Assembly (NCBI GenBank): GCA_013812565.1
Contig: JACCTF010000704.1
Location: forward strand, 1-7,720
Reading direction: 5' to 3'
Origin: Pyrinomonadaceae bacterium
GTDB lineage: Bacteria; Acidobacteriota; Blastocatellia; Pyrinomonadales; Pyrinomonadaceae
Length of the DNA stretch: 7,720 bases
Shown here piece after piece: positions 1-6,222 of the stretch (its first letter is position 1; every line of letters starts with the position of its first letter). The position numbers were made by a program, and so were the translations under genes. The notes under the pieces are model-generated. The model was not told the origin of the DNA. It made no database searches and saw only the letters and a list, made by a program, of their open reading frames with translations.

Positions 1-2211
1 TGGCGCTTGGACGACCGCCCGCTCAGGAACGATAACGAGATCAACCCGGACGTGCTCGGCTACGTCTTCGAGAAGCACATCAACCGGAAACAGATGGGCG
101 CGTATTACACGAAGGATGACATCACCGAGTACATCGCTCGGAACACAATCACCCCGGTTCTCTTTGACCTGGCCGCGCGAGATTGCCCCAACGCTTTTCG
201 CCCCTGCAAGGGCGTGTGGCAACTGCTTCGTGAAAACCCCGACCGCTACATCTACCGGGCGGTGCGTCACGGCGTAGATTTGGAGTTGCCGCGAGAGATT
301 GCTGTTGGTCTGAGCGACGCCAGCCGATGTGATAAGTGGAATAGGGTGGCTGATACAGAATACGCCTTGCCGACCGAGACTTGGCGCGAGCATGTCGCCC
401 GTCGCGCGCGTGTGTGTGAGCTGCGCGAGAAACTTTCAGGCGGCGAAGTCAGGGGGATTAATGACCTCGTCACGCTCAACCTAGACACGAGGCGGTTTGC
501 GCAAGATGTCATTGCGACGACCGAGAGCGCCGACTTTCTCCACGCCTTTTACCGTGCGATTGTTGGAGGCGTGCCGAAGGAATCGAGCGAACTTAACGAT
601 CACGGCATCAGCGTGCTTGATCCGACGTGCGGCAGCGGCGCGTTTCTCTTCGCAGCTTTGAACCTTCTGCAACCGCTCATGGAAGCCTGCCTTGGTCGCA
701 TGGAGACTTTCGTTGAAGCGGCCGACCGCGCCGGAACAACCGGGCAACACCGGATGTTTCGCCAGGTGCTCGCGCAAATCAAAGAGCATCCGAATCGCAC
801 GTACTTCATCTTGAAATCGATCATCACCGGCAACCTTTATGGCGTAGACATCATGGAGGAGGCGACGGAGATTTGTAAGCTGAGGCTATTCCTGAAACTC
901 GTCGCGCAGCTTGAGCGTGACGAGACAAAACCTAACTTCGGGCTTGAGCCGCTGCCCGACATTGATATTAACGTCCGGGTTGGAAACACGCTCGTCGGCT
1001 TTGTTGACGACAGGGCAGTTGACCGATCATCTGACAAACTGGATGTCCGCCTCGCGCACGAATACGGCGTGCAGATTGAACGCGACGCGGAGTTTGAAGA
1101 ATGGCGCAAAAGCCACCAACCATTCCACTGGCCCAGGGAGTTTTACCCCATTATGAAGAGCGGCGGGTTTGATGTGATCATCGGCAATCCGCCATACATC
1201 AGCCAGGCAAAAGTTCGCCGCGAATACATCATTAAAAATTATCAAACGCAGCGCTGCTCCGACGTTTACGCAAATGTTCTTGAGCGTTCGGCCAGCCTGC
1301 TAAAGCACGACGGACGCTGCGGCATGATTGCGCCTTTAAGTCTGACATTTTCCGGCGACTTCGCTGCGCTGCGAACACTGCTTTACAAATCTTATTCAAC
1401 CAACTGGTTCGCGTCTTTTGCGCGTATCCCCGCTGCTCTATTCAGCGCCGATGTTCGCGTCCGTAACACCATCCACATCGGTCACAAAAGCCGCGCCGCG
1501 CCGCAAATGTTCACCACCGTTCTTCATCGATGGTTCGAGCAAGCACGCCCTCATCTATTCGCTCACATCTCGTACTCGCCCTTTTCACCCGCGCCGTATA
1601 AAGGTCTCGTGCCTAAATTAAATACACCGCGTTTAGCCGCAAGTTTCGCACGGTGTTTTGCGAAAACCGAAAAGAAGCTGGCGGGCGGCTTCGCCTTGAC
1701 AGAGAACGAATACTCTTTGCATTTTAAGAAGACCGCTTACAACTGGCTATGCTTTTGCCGCGAGCTTCCACCCTGCTATGCGACTGATGGACGCCCGGTA
1801 GCTCATACGAAATTTGGCGCACTCTATTTTGAGAGCGCCGAGATTAGAGATTTAGCTTTTCTATTTTTGAACGGCAAAATCATGTTCGCTCACTGGTGCG
1901 CCGTCGGTGACGACTTTGATGTAACACGTTGGATGTTTGCCGATTTCCCCATAGACCTGCCCTCTCTACCACACTCTGCCAAAAAGGAGTTGCGACCGCT
2001 GGTTGACGAACTAGAACACCTGATGATGGAGAATGTTTCCTTCAAGAGAAACGCCGGCAAGCGGGTCGGTAACTATAACCTTGCCAAATGCCGCGCCGTA
2101 ACCGACCAGAGCGACCGCGTATTCGCCCGGTGGCTTGGCTTTGAAAGCAGTTGGCAAGACATCGAACTCATGTACGCACAGCTAGTAAAAACTGATTTCA
2201 GCGAGACTTAA
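1..2211 (+). CDS. Eco57I-class (type IIG-like) adenine-specific DNA methyltransferase, 5' end cut by window
   Basis: Probable N6-adenine DNA methyltransferase that transfers methyl from S-adenosylmethionine to adenine in a specific DNA site; a restriction-modification or related phage-defence role is inferred from the family. The frame is open to the left edge, so the TTG at 7 is probably not the real start. Counting from the first codon in the window, visible motifs are GAYYT at 33-37 (typical of the N-terminal part of these methylases), cofactor motif I DPTCGSGAF at 207-215, GVDI at 281-284 where the second acidic residue of the cofactor pocket is expected, and catalytic motif IV NPPY at 396-399. 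The roughly 340 residues after NPPY are the probable target recognition region and end in a conserved-looking segment with VGNYNLAKCR, so the C-terminus seems intact. No nuclease motif is visible; one could lie in the missing N-terminus. A BREX PglX or DISARM methylase is an alternative, but no partner genes are seen. Family call is firm, system assignment open. Confidence 0.9.
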   Translation, partial: WRLDDRPLRNDNEINPDVLGYVFEKHINRKQMGAYYTKDDITEYIARNTITPVLFDLAARDCPNAFRPCKGVWQLLRENPDRYIYRAVRHGVDLELPREIAVGLSDASRCDKWNRVADTEYALPTETWREHVARRARVCELREKLSGGEVRGINDLVTLNLDTRRFAQDVIATTESADFLHAFYRAIVGGVPKESSELNDHGISVLDPTCGSGAFLFAALNLLQPLMEACLGRMETFVEAADRAGTTGQHRMFRQVLAQIKEHPNRTYFILKSIITGNLYGVDIMEEATEICKLRLFLKLVAQLERDETKPNFGLEPLPDIDINVRVGNTLVGFVDDRAVDRSSDKLDVRLAHEYGVQIERDAEFEEWRKSHQPFHWPREFYPIMKSGGFDVIIGNPPYISQAKVRREYIIKNYQTQRCSDVYANVLERSASLLKHDGRCGMIAPLSLTFSGDFAALRTLLYKSYSTNWFASFARIPAALFSADVRVRNTIHIGHKSRAAPQMFTTVLHRWFEQARPHLFAHISYSPFSPAPYKGLVPKLNTPRLAASFARCFAKTEKKLAGGFALTENEYSLHFKKTAYNWLCFCRELPPCYATDGRPVAHTKFGALYFESAEIRDLAFLFLNGKIMFAHWCAVGDDFDVTRWMFADFPIDLPSLPHSAKKELRPLVDELEHLMMENVSFKRNAGKRVGNYNLAKCRAVTDQSDRVFARWLGFESSWQDIELMYAQLVKTDFSET

Positions 2212-2467
2212 AGATAGTGAGTAAAGCCATTGGGATTCAGACACAATCGTTCGGCGAACAGGGTTGACTAAACCCATACAAAAACGCCTTTGCTTTCTTA
2301 ACGCACAAGATGGACAACCTCTACTCTCGGTTGCGTCATCCATCTCTGGGGCATTATTCTCCGGCTTGCCAAAGCACACGACTCTTTGTTAAACGTCAAG
2401 TCAAGTCATTGCTCTCCGCAGCGTATGACAAATTATTTCGATAAAGCATTCGCTTCTGGAGGAAGAG
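2212..2467. other. intergenic spacer without a recognisable gene
   Basis: This 256-base gap separates the methyltransferase from the secreted lectin-like gene. It holds a weak hairpin (GGGTT at 2261-2265 and AACCC at 2271-2275, loop of five) with no T-run after it, so it is not a good intrinsic terminator. It also holds a short tandem repeat, GTCAAGTCAAGTCA, at 2395-2408. I found no convincing -35/-10 pair for the next gene. A 65-codon frame on the - strand overlaps the 3' end of the methyltransferase, resembles nothing I know and is probably chance. Confidence 0.6.
2458..2462 (+). promoter_or_regulatory. strong ribosome binding site for the 266-aa secreted protein
   Basis: GGAGG lies five bases before the ATG at 2468, a near-ideal Shine-Dalgarno sequence. 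It fixes the start of the gene, which in turn gives a well-formed signal peptide. Confidence 0.8.
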
Positions 2468-3268
2468 ATGAAGAACATTTTTGTTGCCTTGCTGGTGGTT
2501 ATGCTCACGTTGAGCCTTAGCCTGGTCTCCTTGGCTGACACCATCCGGTTAAAAGACGGCACAGTGCTCCGTGGGCAGATTGCGGGCTTTCGTGACGGGC
2601 AATTTACAGTGTTGATCGGAAGCGGCGCGCGCGGCCGTCGTAGCCGCATGATGCTTTACATGGAAGATATTGAGTCCATCGAGTTCGACGCTGCAACGGG
2701 TGCTTCCGGGGCGAGTGCGAACGTCGATAATGCGGTTGACACAACCGCATCAACCCCGCGTTCAACATCCGCAGCGACACCTGCCGAACCTCGTCCTGAG
2801 CCAACCGATACAACAGCAAACAATGCACCGTCATCAGCCAACACGTCACGCCCAACCCCTTCGACCTCGCCATCTGCGCCAAACTTCTTTCAGGTCAACA
2901 CGCGCGTGCGCGCTGACAACGCGACCAACGGCTGGACCAATAGCGGCCTTGTGGTGCGGCGCGGCCAGCGTCTGCGGATCAGTGCGTCGGGACGCGTTTC
3001 GCTGACGCAGGGGCGCTTTTCGACGCCCGCTGGAATTCCCACTCTTCCCGACGCGGATAAGCTGATGCGCAATGAACCGACGGGCGGGGTGATTGGGGTG
3101 ATTGGCGATAATAACGACGACTTTTTCTTTGTCGGCAATCGTCGTGAGTTTGTCGCGCAACGCGATGGCGTGCTGTTTCTCGGCGTTAATGAAGGCAATT
3201 TGAACGACAATACCGGTGCTTACGATGTATTGATTGAAGCCGAAGCGGTCTCCAGCACAGGGCGTTAA
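2468..3268 (+). CDS. secreted protein with PA-IL (LecA)-like C-terminal domain
   Basis: Exported protein of unknown exact role; carbohydrate or ligand binding is inferred from the C-terminal fold only. Residues 1-23 form a Sec signal peptide with a hydrophobic core and likely cleavage after SLA. Residues 24-73 (beginning DTIRLKDGTVLRGQI) look like a small beta-barrel domain common in secreted proteins of Acidobacteriota and other soil bacteria. Residues about 74-139 are a Thr/Ser/Pro/Ala-rich linker. Residues about 140-258 resemble the PA-IL/LecA family of jelly-roll lectins: an NGWTNSGLVVRRGQ segment, a GGVIGVIG strand, FFVG, and the ending NDNTGAYDVLI, which matches in pattern the calcium and sugar binding NNSGSFSV end of LecA. 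The loop before it carries Glu where LecA has an Asp ligand and is shorter, so metal binding is uncertain. The gene has a strong ribosome site and a palindrome at its stop codon. Secretion is well supported; lectin activity is a guess. Confidence 0.85.
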   Translation: MKNIFVALLVVMLTLSLSLVSLADTIRLKDGTVLRGQIAGFRDGQFTVLIGSGARGRRSRMMLYMEDIESIEFDAATGASGASANVDNAVDTTASTPRSTSAATPAEPRPEPTDTTANNAPSSANTSRPTPSTSPSAPNFFQVNTRVRADNATNGWTNSGLVVRRGQRLRISASGRVSLTQGRFSTPAGIPTLPDADKLMRNEPTGGVIGVIGDNNDDFFFVGNRREFVAQRDGVLFLGVNEGNLNDNTGAYDVLIEAEAVSSTGR

Positions 3269-3273
3269 CGCCC
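3260..3273. repeat. perfect 14-base palindrome over the stop codon
   Basis: GGGCGTTAACGCCC is perfectly self-complementary and contains the TAA stop (3266-3268) of the lectin-like gene. As RNA it can form a 5-bp GC-rich stem with a TTAA loop. No T-run follows, so it is at best a weak or factor-dependent terminator or an mRNA 3' stabiliser. Confidence 0.5.
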
Positions 3274-3336
3274 GCGCGCGGAAGGTGCCCGCTCGAGTTT
3301 CGGCGTTGCAACCCGATACCCAGCCGGTGCCGTGTC

Positions 3337-3365
3337 TTGACCATGCTCACGCTGAGCCGTACTAT
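3337..3365 (+). promoter_or_regulatory. predicted sigma70-type promoter for the VWFA-domain gene
   Basis: TTGACC at 3337-3342 (5 of 6 to consensus) and TACTAT at 3360-3365 (4 of 6) are separated by exactly 17 bases. The start of transcription would be near 3372, giving a 5' leader of about 48 bases before the ATG at 3420. This suggests that the VWFA gene is transcribed independently of the lectin-like gene, although read-through remains possible. The call rests on consensus matching alone. Confidence 0.55.
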
Positions 3366-3407
3366 TCAGCCAGCACTGTGAGATTCGTTCCCGCCTTTTT
3401 CTAGATT

Positions 3408-3412
3408 AGGGG
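3408..3412 (+). promoter_or_regulatory. ribosome binding site for the VWFA-domain protein
   Basis: AGGGG lies seven bases before the ATG at 3420, which supports this start; the encoded N-terminus is a good signal peptide. Confidence 0.65.
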
Positions 3413-3419
3413 TGTCGTT

Positions 3420-4637
3420 ATGAAGTCTATTGTCGCCCGATTCATCGCTGCATTTGTCATCGTCCTTTGCCTTCTGATGGGACAAACCTCGGTCGTTTCA
3501 GTTCTCGCGCAAGCTCGTCGCGTTCCGCCGGCATCTTCGGATAAGAAGAATCAGCGTCCGGCTGAAGGTGGCGAAAAGCAGGAAGAACCAACGCCGAAGG
3601 ACATTATCGGCACACCGCAGGAAGCTGAGATCGTGAAGATCGTCTCGGCGCTCGTCAATGTTGATGCCGTCGTTTATCACAAGAAAAGCGGGCAGATCAT
3701 TACCGGATTGAAGAAAGAGAACTTTGCCCTCTTTGAGGACGGCGTGCAAAAGGACATCTCATACTTCTCCACGCCGGAAGCGCCGATCACCGTTTCCCTT
3801 GTGCTTGAGTACAGCCGACTGTCCAACCTCTTAGGTAATACAAACTACTTTGAACCCGGTGTTTACGAGGTGTTGCGACCGGCGGCAATGTTCCTAACGC
3901 AGTTTATCAAACCACCCAATGACTTCGTTTCAGTGCTCGCCTACGACATGCGCCCGACCCCGCTGACCGACTTTACGAACGATCCGGGACGCATCCGTCA
4001 GGTTATTAACCTACTGTTTAGAAACTATCCGGCCTCAAGCGAAGCCAACTTATTCGATGCTATGAAACTGGTGCTCATCGGCGGGCGGGGCGACTCAGTG
4101 GTGTTGGATGATTCTAAGGAACGCACTGCGGAGTATGCTGGTTTATCGGGCTTACAAGGTCGCCGTAAAGCGATGATCCTGATCTGCTCGGGCGTCGATA
4201 CCTTTAGCAAAATCAACTACGGCCAGGCGCGGAAGATCGCGCAGAATGCCGGTGTTCCCATCTACATCATCGGCACGGGAAATCTTTTCTTCAAGAAGTA
4301 TGAGCAGTATCTACCCCCAACCGACGGGCTGCTTGGTCAGCCGGGCCGCTTGACGCTGTTGCAAGCTAACAACACGCTACGCACCTTTGCCAAAGAGACG
4401 GGCGGGCAGTTCTTCCCCGTCACTTTTGAAGGCGAACTGCCGAACGTACTCCAATCAATCAACGCCCTGCTGCGCAACCAATACAGCCTCGGCTACAATC
4501 CCGGCGAACGGCGAGACGGCAAACAGCACAAGCTCGTGGTCAAAGTTGACGTAAACGGCGACGGACAGTTTGACGACAAAGAGTACGTGATTCAAAGCCG
4601 CCAGTTTTACAACGAACCCAAAGACCCCAAAGGCTGA
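3420..4637 (+). CDS. secreted VWFA-related protein of the acidobacterial type
   Basis: Exported protein with a von Willebrand factor A-like domain; such domains usually mediate protein binding through a metal site, but the role of this family is unknown. Residues 1-30 are a signal peptide, likely cut after VLA, followed by a charged, disordered stretch to about 65. Residues 77-116 form the beta module usual in front of the domain (VDAVVYHKKSGQIITGLKKENF and the LFEDGVQKDISYF part). The A domain covers about 123-355, with ILICSGVD near 253-260, IYIIGTGN near 281-288 and a C-terminal NQYSLGYNP. The metal site motif, normally DxSxS, reads EYSRLS at 130-135, and the Thr usual before LxDA is Asn210, so metal binding is doubtful. 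Residues 377-388 (DVNGDGQFDDKE) fit a canonical EF-hand loop. It resembles the TIGR03436 acidobacterial VWFA-related family. It has its own predicted promoter and is followed by a palindromic element. Confidence 0.88.
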   Translation: MKSIVARFIAAFVIVLCLLMGQTSVVSVLAQARRVPPASSDKKNQRPAEGGEKQEEPTPKDIIGTPQEAEIVKIVSALVNVDAVVYHKKSGQIITGLKKENFALFEDGVQKDISYFSTPEAPITVSLVLEYSRLSNLLGNTNYFEPGVYEVLRPAAMFLTQFIKPPNDFVSVLAYDMRPTPLTDFTNDPGRIRQVINLLFRNYPASSEANLFDAMKLVLIGGRGDSVVLDDSKERTAEYAGLSGLQGRRKAMILICSGVDTFSKINYGQARKIAQNAGVPIYIIGTGNLFFKKYEQYLPPTDGLLGQPGRLTLLQANNTLRTFAKETGGQFFPVTFEGELPNVLQSINALLRNQYSLGYNPGERRDGKQHKLVVKVDVNGDGQFDDKEYVIQSRQFYNEPKDPKG

Positions 4638-4643
4638 TTGGGG

Positions 4644-4761
4644 AAGTAGGCAGTAGGCAGAAAGCAGCAAATAAAGCGAAAGGCAGTATGCAAGAGTTCC
4701 GATTCCTGCTTACTGCCTTATCTTTTTCTGCCTACCGCCTTCTGCTGTCTGCCTACTGCTT
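4644..4761. repeat. imperfect palindromic element of GTAGGCAG words between convergent genes
   Basis: The outer arms are GCAGTAGGCAGAAAGCAG at 4650-4667 and its reverse complement with one mismatch at 4742-4759 (17 of 18). An inner pair, AAGGCAGTATGCA at 4680-4692 and TGCTTACTGCCTT at 4707-4719, matches at 12 of 13. The left arm also has a direct repeat of GTAGGCA (4647-4653 and 4654-4660). The element begins a few bases after the stop of the VWFA gene and abuts the stop of the AlbA_2 gene. It looks like a small dispersed repeat (REP or MITE-like), but no transposase or obvious target-site duplication is seen. Whether copies exist elsewhere cannot be judged from this window. Confidence 0.75.
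4680..4727 (+). terminator. candidate intrinsic terminator of the VWFA gene, inside the palindromic element
   Basis: The inner stem (4680-4692 with 4707-4719, one T-T mismatch, 14-base loop) is followed by TCTTTTT at 4721-4727, the layout of a rho-independent terminator for rightward transcription. The outer arms could compete with this fold. On the - strand the same stem is followed by a less regular T-rich stretch, so it may also slow leftward transcription. Confidence 0.5.
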
Positions 4762-6069
4762 TTACGCTCCGTAAAGTCGCACGCGAAATTCGTCGTTGAA
4801 GGCATGGAGTTCGCTGCGGCGACCGGAGAAGAGCCGTGAGTCGCGCAGCAGCATCGGCAGTCCACCGTGCGGAAGCGTTAATCCATAAGCAGGATTGGCA
4901 AAGATCGCTGCCAGTTGCGGGTTGAGACATTGCGGCACGCCGTAACGAATCGCCTTTTGCATCACGGGTGCGAATCCGGCGGTGCGCCGTGGGTTGCTGA
5001 TCTCTATGGAGCGATCAAAGATGAGAAGGCGCGTCGGTTGATCACGCAGCGCGAGGTCTCGATGAGTGATTGCATTTGCAACTGCTTCATTCACCGCGCC
5101 GCGATGGTAGTTGGCACGCGCGACAACGGGCGCTTCGCCGGCGTCGGCTCCGGGAAACGAGCGCGGGCGCGCGTCCCACAAATCACAGTAGCGTGCAATG
5201 AAGCGCAATGCTGATTCATACAGCGAATAAAGGTTGCCGACAAGTTGCACGTGCTCGATCTCAGGGGCTTGTGTCGTGTCACCGGCATACCGCTTGGCTG
5301 TGATGCACGAGCGCGGCAGAAGTTCCGGAACGACTTCATTGCGTCCAAAGAGCAGCAGACCCGCGACGGTCGGCACAATCTCACCGCCGCTGTTTGTCGC
5401 AAGCAGCAGATCGCGCTCAAGCACTTCAGCCGTCGGATACACAGCAGCGTTTGCCTCACCAAAAGCATCACCCGTAAATTCGCGTATGAAACTCCACAGA
5501 GGCGCTTCGTCGATGTCCGCTATTTTCGCGCCCAGGGCGGGCACGTTCTCATAGCGGACGGGGCGCGATTCATCAAAGAGATCTGAGAGTTCTTCGCGCG
5601 TCGCTTCCCGTTTCTCCGCGCCGATGCGTATGTAGTAGCGACCATCGCGCGTGCGGTAAGGACGGCGTTTGCCGTCAATATCGAGCGCAACAATGCGTCG
5701 TCCGTTATCGAAAGCGAGGCAATCAATGTAGGGCACAAGCGGCGGCATGATCTGTTCGCGGCAGATACGCACAAGTTCTTCCTGCACGTTGTCGGCATCC
5801 TCCAATCCCTCGACGCGCAACTGATCATTGACGCCAAAGACGATGCAGCCCCCGCCCGTGTTGGCAAGCGCGACGATGCCCTGCGCGATCTTCTCAGGAT
5901 TGGAGAGTTTAACTTTGAGTTCGAGGAAAGTGTCTTCGCCGCCGCGTACTAAGCGCATTAGTTCCGAGCGCGACGTCTGCGGAGCAGGAGTGGAAAGAAC
6001 ATACTCTTGAAAAGAGCGTTCCGTGACTGGTTCGTGCCGCTGGTTGCTACGGAATTTTCTTCGAGCCAT
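4762..6069 (-). CDS. AlbA_2 (Schlafen-type) domain protein with ATPase-like C-terminus, putative regulator
   Basis: Putative cytoplasmic nucleic-acid-binding protein of the COG2865 type, often named transcriptional regulator or RecG-like; the real function is unknown. From the preferred ATG at 6069 it has 435 residues. A basic N-terminus (MARRKFR) is followed by the AlbA_2 domain at about 40-165: GGEDTFLELK at 43-52, ANTGGGCIVFGVND at 69-82, and YYIRIGAEKREATREEL at 145-161. The C-terminal half resembles a GHKL-type ATP-binding domain, with NEAVANAITHRD at 327-338 and IEISNP at 355-360, and ends EFRVRLYGA, so it seems complete. The start is uncertain: a GTG at 6144 would add 25 residues, and neither start has a clear Shine-Dalgarno sequence. 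I prefer the ATG because the added residues look unlike a conserved N-terminus. It lies downstream of the ABC permease in the same direction and converges on the VWFA gene. Confidence 0.85.
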   Translation of the reverse strand: MARRKFRSNQRHEPVTERSFQEYVLSTPAPQTSRSELMRLVRGGEDTFLELKVKLSNPEKIAQGIVALANTGGGCIVFGVNDQLRVEGLEDADNVQEELVRICREQIMPPLVPYIDCLAFDNGRRIVALDIDGKRRPYRTRDGRYYIRIGAEKREATREELSDLFDESRPVRYENVPALGAKIADIDEAPLWSFIREFTGDAFGEANAAVYPTAEVLERDLLLATNSGGEIVPTVAGLLLFGRNEVVPELLPRSCITAKRYAGDTTQAPEIEHVQLVGNLYSLYESALRFIARYCDLWDARPRSFPGADAGEAPVVARANYHRGAVNEAVANAITHRDLALRDQPTRLLIFDRSIEISNPRRTAGFAPVMQKAIRYGVPQCLNPQLAAIFANPAYGLTLPHGGLPMLLRDSRLFSGRRSELHAFNDEFRVRLYGA

Positions 6070-6161
6070 TTCTGTTTGGACGAGCCTGATGCCTGTCTGG
6101 ATGCTTCCGGGTGCTCTGCCCCACGCGGGAAGATCGGCGAGCACGCTCTGTGAACTAAAGC

Positions 6162-6190
6162 ATGATCTCCGCTAATCTCACGCAGTTCAA
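6162..6190 (-). promoter_or_regulatory. weak candidate promoter for the AlbA_2 gene
   Basis: Read on the - strand, TTGAAC (6190-6185) and GATCAT (6167-6162) are 17 bases apart, each matching the sigma70 consensus at 4 of 6 positions. The place fits either start of the gene. Chance matches of this quality are common, so this is only a candidate. Confidence 0.25.
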
Positions 6191-6222
6191 TGTGCGATGA
6201 CGGCAATGGTTGCTGTCTTGTG

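Noticed and set aside
7..9. TTG as the start codon of the methyltransferase
   Set aside because: The frame is open to the window edge and the conserved-looking sequence already begins at the first codons, so the gene starts further left.
1..2211. Assignment to BREX (PglX) or DISARM
   Set aside because: Only the methyltransferase is visible, and its motifs are shared by several classes; no other core gene is in the window.
2261..2275. Hairpin GGGTT/AACCC as a terminator of the methyltransferase
   Set aside because: Five-base stem with only modest GC content and no T-run after it.
2182..2379. 65-codon - strand frame with a CPSC motif after the methyltransferase
   Set aside because: It overlaps the end of the methyltransferase, has no ribosome site and no family I recognise; a single CxxC is not enough.
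4644..4761. CRISPR array or tandem repeat array
   Set aside because: The repeats are short GTAGGCA words arranged as inverted arms, with no regular spacers.
6070..6144. 25-codon N-terminal extension of the AlbA_2 protein from the GTG at 6144
   Set aside because: No Shine-Dalgarno sequence and no conserved-looking residues; kept only as an alternative start.
5958..6206. 82-codon - strand frame over the start of the AlbA_2 gene
   Set aside because: It overlaps the well-supported AlbA_2 reading frame and has low-complexity basic content typical of a shadow frame.
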